DNA of 64,000 nucleotides from contig JAKOGI010000526.1 of the NCBI GenBank assembly GCA_029747015.1, positions 124,001-188,000 of the forward strand, written 5' to 3'. The translations under genes were made by a program, and so were the position numbers. Source of the DNA: Carnegiea gigantea (taxonomy: Eukaryota; Streptophyta; Magnoliopsida; Caryophyllales; Cactaceae). Positions 11,044 to 22,200 of the stretch are shown in pieces. Position 1 is the stretch's first letter, and each line of letters begins with the position of its first letter. Below the pieces are notes generated by a model. It made no database searches, was not told where the DNA came from, and was given only the letters and a program-made list of their open reading frames with translations.

Positions 11044-11986
11044 CCCCTCTAGTCCACTTCTCAAGACAACACAACTGCAATGCTCTCTATGGTTAGGTTT
11101 GAGCTTACTAGGAAGTCAATTGAGATGCATAGAAGATGAGCTAACTTTTAGGGTAATTTGAGCTTCCAATATCTTATTATGAGTAGTAACCACATCAACC
11201 TTAGAGTCTAATTGCTTTATGCACTCGTCTTGCTTTTGTTGCGTGATAAGCATGTTCTCTGTCATGCATCCAAGTTGGACTTTTATGGAGCTTGTTGGGG
11301 AAAGGGAGGCCTTTAAAATCCCGAGGTGGTCTAGCATTCTTTTATGGCATGTTGGGAGGACTAGACCTATATGAGAAATTTTGGATGATTCCTTCAACTA
11401 GGATTATAGGTGTTGGAACAAGGGTTATTTGTCGATCTCTAGTTATAGTTGATATAATTGACTTGCTCACTAGTATCTTGGGCTAATGGACTCCTAGCTA
11501 GGTAGTTTATAGTCAAATGATCAACAAAACCACAAATTTCACATGGGGGATGTGCACCTGAATTTACAACATTAACATTCAAATATTCCAATCTTTAAGT
11601 CATAACATCTACCTTAGCATAAAGTAAATTAAGTGCATTAACTTAAAGATTGCCTCTAACTCGTTTGGGTTGGCCTCTTTAATTGGACCATTGGAAGTTA
11701 TTAAGTGACATCTCCTAAATCAAATTGTAGGCTTTATCCTCTATTTTGATAATCAAAGTGCCACCCACCGCCACATTTATGGTAGATTGCATAGGTTGAG
11801 TAACTCCATTATGGAACATTTGCATGACCATCCACTTTTGAAACCCATGGTGAGGCCATAAATGCACTAAGTCCTTGAGTCACTCCAATCATTCATAGAT
11901 CATCTCATCATCCCTTTGAGGAAAGGTAGTGATGTGGTTCCTCTAACTTGCCGTCTTGCTAGGTGGGGAAGAATTTGACAAGAAAG
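11044..11986 (-). pseudogene. Element F1 gag, C-terminal part (broken)
   Basis: Minus-strand pieces typical of Athila/Tat gag. Just left of the G insertion the frame reads AFLVKFFP (11986 downwards). Further on, in another frame, come PHHGFQKWMVMQMFHNGV and STINVAVGG, then a Cys-rich piece near 11580-11510 (GAHPPCEICGFVDHL), and a helical end LDSKVDVVTTHNKILEAQI inside the open frame 11397-11116. I know this last motif, with an SSSS-type follow-on, from Athila-type gag proteins. Many stops and shifts; non-functional. Confidence 0.75.
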
Positions 11987-11991
11987 GCCCT
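11987..11991. repeat. Target-site duplication of element G (left)
   Basis: GCCCT directly before the G LTR, repeated exactly at 16136-16140. On both sides the flanking sequence is the F1 gag, which reads on across the insertion. Confidence 0.9.
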
Positions 11992-13666
11992 TGATGGAGA
12001 TCCCTCCATGCCCCTTAATTTGGAAAATCAAATCAGTAAGGGTAATCTCAATATGCTGCTTAAAGGATGAATAAATCATCTAAATTTTGTTTAAGTATTG
12101 AAACTACAGGGCATGGGTTAATTCCAGCAGCTAACCCATTTTTGTGTGCTCAATTACTTAGACCTCCTTAAGGTTTAAGGCTAATAATTTTCATTGGGAT
12201 TGAAGTTTAGAAAGTCAGCTTTGCACTAAAACAAGTTTCATCCAATTTGGACCTCATTTGCCCTTTCAAATTAGCAAATAAACCCAAGGTATCCAAACTG
12301 CCCAGCATGACCAGAATATACACGGTACTGTTCTTTTTATTTCTTATGATATATTTTGGTTTAAGTCTTGGATTCTCACCTTTTTCGAATCCCCAAGATG
12401 TCTACTTTCAGGTCCAAGCATTAGTTTTCAATCATACCCAAAGCAACCAAAGAGATTAATTCATTTTATCAAACCTGCCAGTTTTGGTCCAAAACTGTGC
12501 AGTAAAATGTTTTAGTAGAGTTAACCTACTTAAGCATAGTTTAACCTTGATTTCTTTGTTGAGGGGGTTTATTCACATCCCAAAATTATCCCCCATGGCC
12601 TGAAAACCAAATCATACTCACTTTTGATGAGCGTAAACCTAGTCCTAAAAACCGGCTAGAAACTGTTTTCAAACCAGTTCAGCAGCACAGTTGGTTTTTG
12701 CCTTCTCCAAAGGGTTTCCTCCCTTCCAATGCTGATTGACACACTCTTCAAAGCTTGGCACACTTCCCTAGGCATCAGTGATGGCCTGCAACCTTGGTAA
12801 GGATGACCAATAAGGAGCAAGCAGCAAAAGAAGTTGTCTCTTGCATGCTATTGGCTAGACAAAAAGGAAGCTTCACTTTACGGCTGGCTAATGGTATTCT
12901 AGCTAGCTTTTCAGCATGTTTAAGCTTAAGTATGAATTGATTAATATGTAATAAACATTAGTATTGCTTTACTTTATACTTTAGATGTATTTAGATTAGC
13001 TTAAGCTTGCTTGTACTTAACTAGCTCTAAACCGGTTGTATTAGTATAATTAACACATTTCCTTCCTAGTAAGGAAAGCTCTAAGGTGTGTAGGTGCTTG
13101 GTTGTTGCTTGCTAGCTTGTATTTAAGCATAGTACATAGCCTTGTAAGAGGAAATGTCAGAATTGAATCAAAAACCCTTTGAGAGCATTTGTGCTTTCGT
13201 GCTTAGGCACATTCAAATACTAAGCTTGCTTATCCTTAACTAGGCCAGTTAAGGTGGTGTTCAAGTGTAGTCTTAAACTTGATTAAGTGGTGCTTCTGTA
13301 TCTTAATCATAGTTTAGGGGCCCTAAACCTTCATTTGGTGGTGTTTCTGTATCCAAACAAAAGGTTTAGAACTATCCATCCACCTTGTGTATCTACACGG
13401 TTTCAAGTGAACTTTGCTAGTTTTCAACTTACATTGAATTCTAGTTTGAGTTTGCAATTAATCCCTTGAAGATACTTCAAGTTCCTTTTTCTTTTCCCAT
13501 TTAGAATCCTTAATTCTAATTACCATTCCTACCTCACGTGTTTGCTGCCTCACAAACAGCCTATTATGTGCCACTTTCATTAGTTACTCCTTGATTGTAT
13601 TCTCTCTTGGTTTTAAGCTTTCACTCTTAATTTGAGTTCGAGCATTAGCCCTTGGGAGATACATCA
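11992..13666 (+). repeat. Element G 5' LTR
   Basis: 1675 bp, TGATGGAGATCC to GGGAGATACATCA, collinear with 14458-16135. A short open frame at 13287-13469 recurs in the other LTR only because the LTRs are copies. No gene. Confidence 0.92.
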
Positions 13667-13670
13667 TACT

Positions 13671-13682
13671 TGGTCTCAGAGC
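13671..13682 (+). other. Primer-binding site of element G
   Basis: TGGTCTCAGAGC, four bases after the LTR end. It differs from the initiator tRNA-Met PBS TGGTATCAGAGC at a single position (A to C). Confidence 0.85.
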
Positions 13683-13782
13683 AAGTTTAGATCCTTGCCT
13701 GAGCCCCACGCTCCCAAATTCAATCCAAACACACTCCCTAAAACACATCCACAAATCAGCCCCATAGACATCCGGTTCTACC

Positions 13783-14397
13783 ATGAGTTCTAGCATGAGC
13801 TTAGAAGAAAGATTTGATGCACTCATGAGACAACATGAGTTGATGTTCGGGGAAAGCTTAGTCCCTCCACACACACCTAACCTTGCCCCTATGAGCATTA
13901 AAAGATGTTCTAAGTGTCAAGGCTTTGGTCACACATCCTTGGACTGTCCTAACAAGGAATTCATTACCTTGATTGAATGGGAAGCAGCCATGGAGGTTGA
14001 ATTAGAGGAGGAAATTGAAGAGAAAAATGGGGATGTTTTTGAAGAAGTAGTGGCGGAAGCAGATGAGGGTGAAGTACTCAGTCTAGACACCAACAATGCA
14101 CCAAGAAGTAGTGAGTATCTCGGCCCTCTTACGACTTATCATGAACCACCAACCTTTTTCCCCACTCCACCCACACCCAAAACACTCAACCCAAATTTCT
14201 GTCAATCCATTTCAGAACCATTATTAAAAGCTCCTAATTGTGAGTTAAGAGTATTTGAAGAACTGGTTCGAAGTAAGTCCAAGAAGTCCCCTATGTCCAC
14301 CTTTCAAATCAGCAAGGGGAAGGACAAGAAAAGAGTCCCTACGATCAAAAGAGACTTGTTTGCATGGCTGTTCTTATTTCAGCCAGAACTGAAGTAA
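13783..14397 (+). CDS. Element G gag-like zinc-knuckle protein (204 aa)
   Basis: The only uninterrupted ORF in the G interior, starting at ATG 13783 about 100 bp after the PBS and ending 50 bp before the PPT. Residues about 42-55 read CSKCQGFGHTSLDC, a complete CX2CX4HX4C knuckle that binds nucleic acid in gag proteins. It is followed by NKEF and an acidic segment ending DEGEVLSL. A and B2 have the same order after their knuckle (CPNKRV, an acidic stretch, then DEGEML or DEGELL), so this is the gag C-terminus/linker of that family without its capsid part. The last 50 residues are basic (SKSKKSPMSTFQ; KGKDKKRVPTIKRD). It lacks capsid and protease, so at most it could bind the RNA of its own element. 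The frame is intact while LTRs have diverged visibly. Confidence 0.75.
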   Translation: MSSSMSLEERFDALMRQHELMFGESLVPPHTPNLAPMSIKRCSKCQGFGHTSLDCPNKEFITLIEWEAAMEVELEEEIEEKNGDVFEEVVAEADEGEVLSLDTNNAPRSSEYLGPLTTYHEPPTFFPTPPTPKTLNPNFCQSISEPLLKAPNCELRVFEELVRSKSKKSPMSTFQISKGKDKKRVPTIKRDLFAWLFLFQPELK

Positions 14398-14446
14398 GTA
14401 GAAGAAGTGATTACCTAAACCGATTTGAGGTCAAATCTTTTTCAAA

Positions 14447-14457
14447 CAAGGGGAGGA
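14447..14457 (+). other. Polypurine tract of element G
   Basis: CAAGGGGAGGA directly before the 3' LTR start TGATGGAG. Compare GTGGGGAGGA next to TGAGGGGG in B2. Confidence 0.85.
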
Positions 14458-16135
14458 TGATGGAGATCCCTCCATGCCCCTTAATTTGGAAAATCAAACC
14501 AGTAAGGGTAATCTCAATATGCTACTTAAAGGATGAATAAATCATCCAAATTTTGTTTAAGTATTAAAACTGCAGGGCATGGGTTAATTCTAGCAGCTAA
14601 CCCATTTTTGTGTACTCCATTCCTCATACCTCCTTAAGGTTTAAGGCTAATAACATTCATTGGGATTGAAGTTCAGGAAGTCAGCTTTGCACCAAAACAA
14701 GTTTCATCCAATTTGGACTTCATTTACCCTTTCAAATTAGTAAATAAACCCAAGGTATCCAAACTGTCCAGCAGGACCAGAATATACACGGTTTTGTTCT
14801 TTTTATTTCTTATGATATATTTTGGTTTAAGTCTTGGATTTTCACCTTTTTGGAATCCCCAATATCTCTACCTTTAGGTCCAAGCATTAGTTTTCAATCA
14901 TACCCAAAGCAACCAAAGAGATTAAGTGATTTTGTCAAACCTCCCAATTTTGGTCCAAAACTGCACGGTAAAATGTTTTAGTAGAGTTAACCTACCTGAA
15001 CGTGGTTTAACCTTAATTTCTTTGTTTGGGAGGTTTGTACACATCCTAAAATTACCCCCCATGGCCTGAAAACCAAAACATACTCACTTTTGATAAGCTT
15101 AAACCTAGTCCTAAAAACCGGTCAGAAACTGTCCTCAAACCAATTCAGCAGCACGGTTGGTTTTTGCCTTCTCCAAAGGGTTTCCCCCCTTCCAATGCTG
15201 ATTAGCACACTCTTTAAAGCTTGGCACACATCCTTAGGCATCAATGATGGGCTGCAACCTCGGTAAGGATGACCAATAAGGAGCAAGCAGCAAAAGAAGT
15301 TGTCCCTTGCATGCTATTGGCTAGACAAAAAGGAAACTTCACTTTACAGCTAGCCAATGGGATTCTAGCTAGCTTATCAGCATGTTTAAGCTTAAGTATG
15401 AGTTGATTAATATGTAATAAACATTAGTATTGCTTTACTTTATGCTTTAGATGTATTTAGATTAGCTTAAGCTTGCTTTGTACTTAACTAGCTCTAAACC
15501 GGTTGTATTAGTGTAATTAACACCTTTCCTTCCTAGTAAGGAAAGCTCTAAGGTGTGTAGGTGCTTGGTTGTGTGCTTGCTAGCTTGTATTTAAGCATAG
15601 TACACGGCCCTTGTAAGAGGAAATATCAGAATTGAATCAAAAGCCCTTTGAGAGCATTTACGCTTTTGTGCTTAGGAACATTCAGATACTAAGCTTGCTT
15701 ATCCTTAACTAGGCCAGTTAAGGTGGTGTTCAAGTGTAGTCTTAAACTTGATTAAGTGGTGTTTCTGTATCTTAATCATAGTTTAGGGGCCCTAAACCTT
15801 CATTTGGTGGTGTTTCTGTATTCAAACAAAAGGTTTAGAACTATTCATCTATCTTGTGTATCTACACGGTTTCAAGTGAACTTTGCTCGTTTTCAACTTA
15901 CATTGAATTCTGGTTTGAGTTTGCAATTAATCCCTTGAAGATACATCAAGTTCCTTTTTCTTTTCCCATTTAGAATCCTTGATTCTAAATACCATTCCTA
16001 CCTCACATGTTTACTGCCTCACAAACAGCCTATTACATGGCACTTTTATTGGTTACTCCTTAATTGTATTCTCTCTTGGTTTTAAGCTTTCACTCTTAAT
16101 TTGAGTTTGAGCATTAGCCCTTGGGAGTTACATCA
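14458..16135 (+). repeat. Element G 3' LTR
   Basis: 1678 bp, ending GGGAGTTACATCA, then the TSD copy GCCCT at 16136-16140. Differences from the 5' LTR are scattered substitutions and small indels. Confidence 0.92.
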
Positions 16136-16140
16136 GCCCT

Positions 16141-16706
16141 TGTGAGCTCATCCCATGTTGTGATAGATCTCGAAGACAATGAATGGAGCCATGCTCATGC
16201 TTTATCCTTTAATGAAAAGGAAATAGACAACGGCCAGTGGCATCGGTGGAGACTCTGTTTAGCTTCAATGTGACATACACCTCTGAAAAGACCGAGAGGT
16301 GAATATTAGAGTCCACTATTAGGGCATCTCCAAATCGAGATTATTGAACCACAGAGATAAGTACCTATTTGAGTTCATGGCTGTTAGCTTCCACAGTTAG
16401 TTGGGCAATACTATATGTAATGCCTTAAACTCCTGAGACAACCAAATCCCAAAGTGTCCTTTGATCATTGACAATTGTATGTGAGGTATTACGGGCCTTG
16501 CGTCTTTGCTCTTCTCGCCTTTGTTTCTTCCTCCTTAAACAGAGAGTCCTTTCAATATTGGGAAATGAACTGCATATAAAAGGGAAAAATCTCATACAAA
16601 CACCAACACAAACTCTACCAAAGCAACCAAAAAGGTAAAAAGACTTTAAGAAAAGAGAAGTGCTCAGTCAATTATTTAGGATTAACTCAATAGTTGATAA
16701 TTTTTA
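16141..16706 (-). pseudogene. Element F1 leader and gag N-terminal part (broken)
   Basis: Interior of F1 between its PBS and the G insertion site. On the minus strand near 16195-16141 the frame reads WLHSLPSRSITTWDELT and meets the G target duplication. The other half of this gag motif continues left of G at 11986. This WL.SLP...TTWDEL segment is characteristic of Athila/Tat gag. The gag start codon is not clear; the segment nearer the PBS shows no good frame. Confidence 0.65.
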
Positions 16707-16724
16707 TCCCTGGCAATGGCGCCA
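16707..16724 (-). other. Primer-binding site of F1 (tRNA-Asp type)
   Basis: The minus strand reads TGGCGCCATTGCCAGGGA. Plant Athila/Tat-type elements use TGGCGCCGTTGCCGGGGA, complementary to the tRNA-Asp 3' end. Two transitions separate them. Confidence 0.85.
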
Positions 16725-17770
16725 AAAACATAACACATCCTGCAAGTGCATGGGGGTTATAGTCTACACTAAATATCGTCCTTTAGGACCAATGCAATCT
16801 ATTGAGTTTTGTCCTACTAAAAATGCTATGGTAACAAATTTACAACAGGCTTTTTCAACTATACTAATTGGCTATTCGAGAACTCAATTAAGGTAAAGCA
16901 TCTAAGGATTTGATTTACCTACCAAAGAGTTGGATTCCTAAATTTAGCATGTGCTCTTTTCTAGTTTAGATTATTCAAATGAATTGGAATCTAACTTGAT
17001 CTTTTTTTTTTTTTGAAATAAACTGAATTGCTTACATTGATTTGATTATCATTCTTTCAAATGTTCTCGCTTTGGTCTAGGTTAGAGATTTTGATTGTTA
17101 AAGTTTCCTCCCAACAACAAATAAAGATTAAAGATCCAACATTAATACTTCGATAAAACTAATGTCTAGATTAATTTAAACTACTCACTTATGTTCAAAG
17201 TAAGAAACTTCCACCAATCAACTAGCGTTCAGGAAGAGATAAGGGAAAGTGAAAGCATAGCAACTATGGAGGCTTTTCAATAATCTTTTAATGTCCAAGC
17301 ATCTAAATACCAATTCCTTCATCTTTTACTCCCAAAACAAGAAAAGCTCAAAAAATCCAAACTAATGAGAAATGAGTGACAAGTTAAGTGGAGAGAATAT
17401 GTCGCCCTCAGACGAAAACACCTTTAAATACACAAACTAATGTCTTCTCAGCCACACAATCGAAGGAAAGCAAAGAGACTCACGGTTAATAGCTGCCCAT
17501 GAGCTGTGGTGACGTCCAGCTAAAAGATCGTCATTGTTTCTTGCCCTCATGAGCATATAGGATGGGGGAATCTCTACAGTGGCTCAAAAATCTAGCCAAA
17601 TGAGGGTCAACATTAGCTCAAAAGAGCCTAAAACTTGCAAAATGCACCAAATAAGCATACCCTAACATAAAATATAAAAAGGGGGGGTGAATCATTCATT
17701 TAAATACACAATCCCCTAGGAAAATGCTGTCAAATAACCCTAAAATGATGCACATTTACAGCACTTATAA
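16725..17770 (-). repeat. Element F1 5' LTR
   Basis: About 1046 bp between the PBS and a right end GCACTTATAA, where the related solo LTR at 22735-23978 has GCACTTATCA. The two share their first 60 bp or so at the PBS end (CAAGTGCATGGG versus CAAGCGCACAGG, then GTATAG/ATATCGT-type blocks). The exact PBS-side boundary is uncertain by a few bases. A 13-T run lies near 17002-17014. Confidence 0.7.
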
Positions 17771-17829
17771 TGAACCTCCCAAAAGAAGAAGCTAAACCGT
17801 GAAAACTCCTCACCTCTATGACTGTTTTT

Positions 17830-18480
17830 AAGTGGAGGCTAGGTTTGGATTACTTTAACTTTACTTTGATGAACTTGGATTCCTTTGGCACAAACCACTT
17901 ACCCAACGAAGTTGAGTTGTGAAGAGAAAACTCACGCTTCTACATCTTGGCATAGAGTTATTGCCCTCTTAGAACCTTAAAAAGCTATTGTAGATGTTGC
18001 ATGTGTTCTTTTTCATTCCTACTATGAACTAAGATGTCACCAAAGTGTATAAGAAGAAACCAATAAAGGGCTTTAGCACCTTACTCATCAGCCTCATGAA
18101 AGTGATAAGGGAATTAGATAAACTGAAGGGCTATAGGGCATTAAAAGCCATTCATATAGCCCTTGCTTGGTTTTGAAAGATGTTTTCCACTCATCTTCAT
18201 TCCTCATTCTAGTTTGCTAATAACCACTCCTCAAGTTAGTACTGGGAAAACACATTAGAGCCATGTAATTCAACTAACACTCATCTCCATGGTTCCATCT
18301 TTTTTTTGAAACAAGTAAGTTGGGGATAGAACATGGACTCATACTTTCTCCATTGTACCCCATATCAATAAGGTCCTAAACATGGCATTGTAATTCCTTA
18401 GTTTTCAAAGGATTAAATCTATAGGCTGGCTAATTAGGAATGGCAACCCCTGGTAGTAGGTCAATTTGGTGCTTAATCCC
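17830..18480 (-). pseudogene. Element D1 RT fragment
   Basis: Minus-strand RT remnants. Near 18210-18150 [20 protein letters not shown] is readable, matching the fingers/palm region of D2 and D3. Further left, sequence complementary to FMRLM-type and C-terminal RT segments survives in several frames. Many indels. Cut at 17770. Confidence 0.7.
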
Positions 18481-19100
18481 CCTAATAGGATGCAAACCCA
18501 GGGGCAGACTCCTCAAACTCATATACAAGAGGTTGAGCAAATAGATGTAAAGGTGTCTCTCCCTCTCTTTTCTTGGACACAAGTACAGCATAAACTGGCT
18601 CGCCCTCACCTAACCCATATTTTAGTCAGGAATAAGCTCTTTTCCCTTGTTCTTCCCTCCACATTGTTAGGTATAACATTTCGGACTTGGCTAGGGGGTA
18701 AAGGGGCTAAAGTGCAACTATGGCGTTTAACTTTAAAGGAGTAGGTATTAAACTTTCCATGATGAATACCCCTTTATCAAACTACCATGGCCTACCAAGT
18801 AATACATGACAAGCTCCAAAGGCAACACATCACAAACTACTTTATCCTTAAGGTTACCAATGGTGTAAGCAATTAAAACTTGTCTAGTTATGCAAACTTC
18901 ATTCCCCATTTTAGGCCATTGAAGTGAGTGTGGCCTAAGGTGCGGAATCGTAGGTAGTTTAAGTATGTCAACTGAATGGACTGAGGTAACATTAGAACAG
19001 CTGCCTCCATTAATGATTAAAATTCGTACCTTCCCTTGAACGTTGCACCTCTACTTTCTTTCTTGGATCCCCCCATAGTATACAAGATTCTTTTGCGTAC
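18481..19100 (-). pseudogene. Element D1 protease region
   Basis: Near 19040-18995 the minus strand reads VRILIINGGSCSNVT, the protease active-site loop of this family, with Asn where the catalytic Asp stands in B2 (IIDGGSC). The rest of the segment down to RT is degenerate. Confidence 0.6.
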
Positions 19101-19111
19101 TAGGAATTCTC

Positions 19112-20256
19112 CTACGTCAGGAGGTAGGATAGAGTTCCCTCCTCTCTTTCTCCTTCTTCTTTACTTAATTCAAGGTTGGTATGATTAATTTCTTCTATTT
19201 CTTTGAAAGTGAGTGCCCTTCTGTTAGGATAATCAGCTTGAAAGTGTCCGTAGCCTTGGCACTTAAAGTACCTTTTCCCATCTAATTTCTTAAGAACTAT
19301 TTGATAATGCCTTTTCCCTTGTCCAGGCATTTGCTATCTTTGGATACAGCCTCAGCCTTAGGTACAAAATAGGACTTTTTTAAAGGCTAGGCTGTGAATA
19401 GGAACTTGTAAAAGGCCTCTTGTTTTAGGAGTGTTTCTCCACTTTGATGGACAACTTGCAAATGTCCTCAATAGACCAGTAAGGTTAGAGCTCATCCTTC
19501 TCATAAACACTGGGATCAAGTCCCCTATGTAACCTCAGCATAGTTTGTTATTGTTCTTCTTCTAAGACACCATGGGATTACAGTTGCTCAAGCTCACGAA
19601 TCTGCTCTTCCACACTCATTCTTCCTTGATTCAATGATGACACCCTTAGGTATAGTTCATGCTTATAATTATCAGGAAGGAAACTTTTATGCATGAGTTT
19701 CTTTTGTTTAGACCTAGTTTTGATCCGTGATATCCCCTCGTGAGCTCTTTGTCTTTTGGTATTTTCATACCAGAGTGAAGCATATTTTTTATGCTTAAGG
19801 ACAACAATCTTGAAAGCTTTTTCATCAAAGTATTCTTTAATATTGAAGAACCTCTTAATGATTTGAATCCATTTAAAGGTAATGATCTGGATTCAAGGCA
19901 CCTTCAAATTTAGGAGGATCAATTCTTATGTCCCTGAAGTCATCTTCATGGTTTGCAGGCGACCTCCTTCTTCCTCTAGGACAATGCTCATCTTGGGATG
20001 AAGAAGAATGGGCAGGAGTTGAATCACCCCTCTGAGAACCATGGCTCCTTCTCCTCCTCCCTCTAGGATTATCTCTTAACCTAGCAAGGACTTCTTCTAA
20101 TCTGGTCACGACATTGGTGACTTCAATAGATAAGGGATGAACATTTCTTTGGAGTTACTGAATGGCATTCTATCTCCCTAACTCATGGGCTTCATCCAGA
20201 GTAATCCCTCTAGGAACATTAGGATAAGAAGGATCACTCTCCTTTCTTGCTGACAT
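19112..20256 (-). pseudogene. Element D1 gag (broken)
   Basis: ATG at 20256 opens MSARKESDPSYPNVPRGIT, the family start also seen in D3 (MSTREESDLSHQN). Then MTRLEEVLARLRDNPRGRRR from 20109, an Arg/Ser-rich stretch, and IDPPKFEGALNPDHYL, the capsid start. A shifted frame follows around 19830-19650. The zinc knuckle at about 19265-19215 reads CQGYGHFQADYPNRRALT: its last Cys is Tyr, as in D3, whereas D2 keeps Cys. Confidence 0.8.
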
Positions 20257-20424
20257 GGAATAGGTGTTAGGGCTTCTGTTTTGGGTAATGGAGGTGTTTT
20301 TATAGCTAACTTTGTGTGTAAGTAGCAGGGTTCCTTGTGCAGTTGAGGGAAACATGTTTGGGCAGGATCTCAAATACAAAACAAAGGAAAACTAGGAAAG
20401 CAAAATATAATCTCACCAGGTTAT

Positions 20425-20436
20425 GCTCTAATACCA
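20425..20436 (-). other. Primer-binding site of D1 (tRNA-iMet type)
   Basis: The minus strand reads TGGTATTAGAGC, three bases inside the LTR end. One mismatch to the initiator tRNA-Met PBS. Confidence 0.85.
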
Positions 20437-20439
20437 CTT

Positions 20440-21629
20440 TGATGTATAAGCTCAATCAAAACTCAGGAAAGCTTCCTGGAATTTTAGTTAAGATTAAACC
20501 ATATTATTTAGCAGCAAGGAACAAAGGACATGAATGGGTTAAAGGCATTGCCACCCCCTAAGCTGGGAAGGAATCCAGCCTATAAAATCATAAAGGATAC
20601 ACCACCAGATTTATCTTAAAGGAATCCACTAAGCTTAACAAACAAATCAGAGTTGCTAAGTGAGATTTGAGAGAGAATTTGAATTCAGCAATGAAATCAA
20701 GCAATCACATTTAAGTCATTTGTACAACCAGCAAAAGGGGGTGCTTTTGAAGAATTAGCCCAATCCTTTTCGCACCACAGGGGTTCCCTTTATGCTTAGG
20801 AAACCTTAAACATGCTTAAGGGAAAAGTAATCTTAAAATAAAAAGTAAGCTAGCTTAATACATTACATGAGTCAAGTTAATCTATGCTTAATTTATAATA
20901 AAGTCAAGCCTAAACATGATTAGCCATACTAATAAGCCCACTTGCACATAGGAGAGAGAAAAAGGGATTTTGAAGTGAGTCTCTTTGTGGCTAACCAATT
21001 CGAGTGAAGCTTGAGATCTTTCTCTTTGATTATTAGCCCCGTTGCCTTCAAACACTGTTGGTCCTTCATAAGTATGTCCCTTTTTTTCTAAGTAGCCAAG
21101 GAAGCAAGTAGGTAGATGAGCAAGTCTTCTAGATGAAGCACAAGCCACTGCAAGGTCACAATAACAATAGCTTGGTTTGACTTGGATAACCCGGATCAAC
21201 ATCATATTTGCTTAAGTTGATTTTCCTAGCTAGACTTGACTTAGGCGTGATTTTAAAGCACAGGGGAGCACATTAGGGTCATAAACTCCCCTAAACCATG
21301 ACATTAGTCCTAAGTCAAGTTTTAGTTGAAGGAACAACTAGTTCTTCGAAAATGAACAGAATGTGACCTAAACGGAGTAGGGGACTGTTTTGAACCATTT
21401 TGCCAAAATGCCTTAATCATAAACCAAAATGGAATTTTCTCTTCAACAGATGACTTCTTAGGGAATCTAACAAAGTAGGATCACCCTATAAGAAGAGGGA
21501 ATGCCACCAATGATGTTGCCTAAAATGGTGCTAAAATCTGTATTGTTAAGGCATAATAAAGTTAGGATTTGAGTGTCTGTAACCTGAGTGCCTTTCCTCC
21601 CTTTGGCATTAGCATCATGCCCTATATCA
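20440..21629 (-). repeat. Element D1 5' LTR
   Basis: About 1190 bp. The plus strand runs from TGATGTATAAGC to CCCTATATCA. On the element strand it starts TGATATAGGGCATGATGC and ends TATACATCA. It aligns with the D3 LTRs (56436-57810, 62420-63617), for example AGGAAAGGCACTCAGG against AGGAAAGGCAATCAGG. Confidence 0.82.
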
Positions 21630-22200
21630 CATGACAAGTTCCTTATAGTGATTTAATTACATCTTGCCAACTGTTGTAGTTTAAGCTTTTTTCTGACCTA
21701 GTTTGAGTTCTTTGTCGGTTCTCTCACTTCAACCTAATTTAGAGTTGATTTTTTTATTTGGCATACTTATTAACATCCTAAGGAACCCAACCATGCATTA
21801 AAATCAGTTCTAAGTCAAGTATAGGATAGGGACCCAGCTTTATCATTTTCAGTGTTAATTAGAGTTAATCAAGTCTAAACAAGCTATATTGACTTTACTA
21901 TGATCTTCATTAATGGATGGGTTTTGTGATCAGCCTACTTGGTGGATGAACTTAATGAACACTCAATCAAGTGAACTTTACAATTTGGTTTAAGCTTAGT
22001 TATTGGTTCAATAATGAGATTTGTTCAAGAACAGAGGATCTAAATTGGATAAAGGTAATGCCACCACCCAAGCTAGTCAAAGGAATCAACCTTCTAAAGT
22101 TTAAAGGCTAGTCCATCAAGTTCATATTAAATGAAACCACTCAGATTTAGCAATCAAACATATTATTTAAAAGTGAAATTTGGAGAGTTTATGATACATC
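21630..22200. repeat. Patch of LTR fragments
   Basis: No gene. About 21650-21760, reverse-complemented, resembles part of the K LTR near 55740-55820 (both contain CTCAAACTAGGT followed by AGAA). About 22010-22195 resembles the D1 LTR segment near 20515-20670 in the same orientation (AAAGGTAATGCCACCACCCAA against AAAGGCATTGCCACCCCCTA). Breakpoints are not clean, which points to old truncated copies or deletions. Confidence 0.5.

Larger units (their letters stand above)
11992..16135 (+). mobile_element. Element G: short gag-only LTR retrotransposon (TR-GAG-like)
   Basis: A 4.1 kb element with two LTRs of about 1.68 kb (11992-13666 and 14458-16135), exact TSD GCCCT, PBS, PPT and an interior of only 791 bp. 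The interior holds one ORF with a CCHC zinc knuckle and nothing of protease, RT, RNase H or integrase. This layout matches the non-autonomous class described as TR-GAG (terminal repeats with a gag domain). LTR ends (TGATGGAGATCC ... ACATCA) and the tract AAGGGGAGGA resemble those of A and B2, suggesting mobilisation by that family. Confidence 0.88.
11044..17770 (-). mobile_element. Element F1: Athila/Tat-like gypsy element, truncated
   Basis: A minus-strand element whose right part is visible: 5' LTR (16725-17770), tRNA-Asp PBS (16707-16724) and a degenerate Athila/Tat-type gag (16706 down to 11044). It is interrupted by element G at 11992-16140. At 11043/11044 its interior is cut by the outer end of the H LTR, so the rest of F1 must lie left of the window. 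Its right end falls inside the RT of D1, so F1 inserted into D1. Confidence 0.75.
17771..21629 (-). mobile_element. Element D1: Ty3/gypsy, truncated by F1
   Basis: Minus-strand element with 5' LTR, PBS, gag, protease and part of RT. At 17770 the RT is cut by the F1 LTR. The missing RT end, RNase H, integrase and 3' LTR are expected beyond the left edge of the window. The same family occurs twice more in plus orientation (D2, D3). Confidence 0.8.

Noticed and set aside
13287..13469. 60-residue frame duplicated at 15756-15938
   Set aside because: Present twice only because it lies in both LTRs of G. Short, with no motif.
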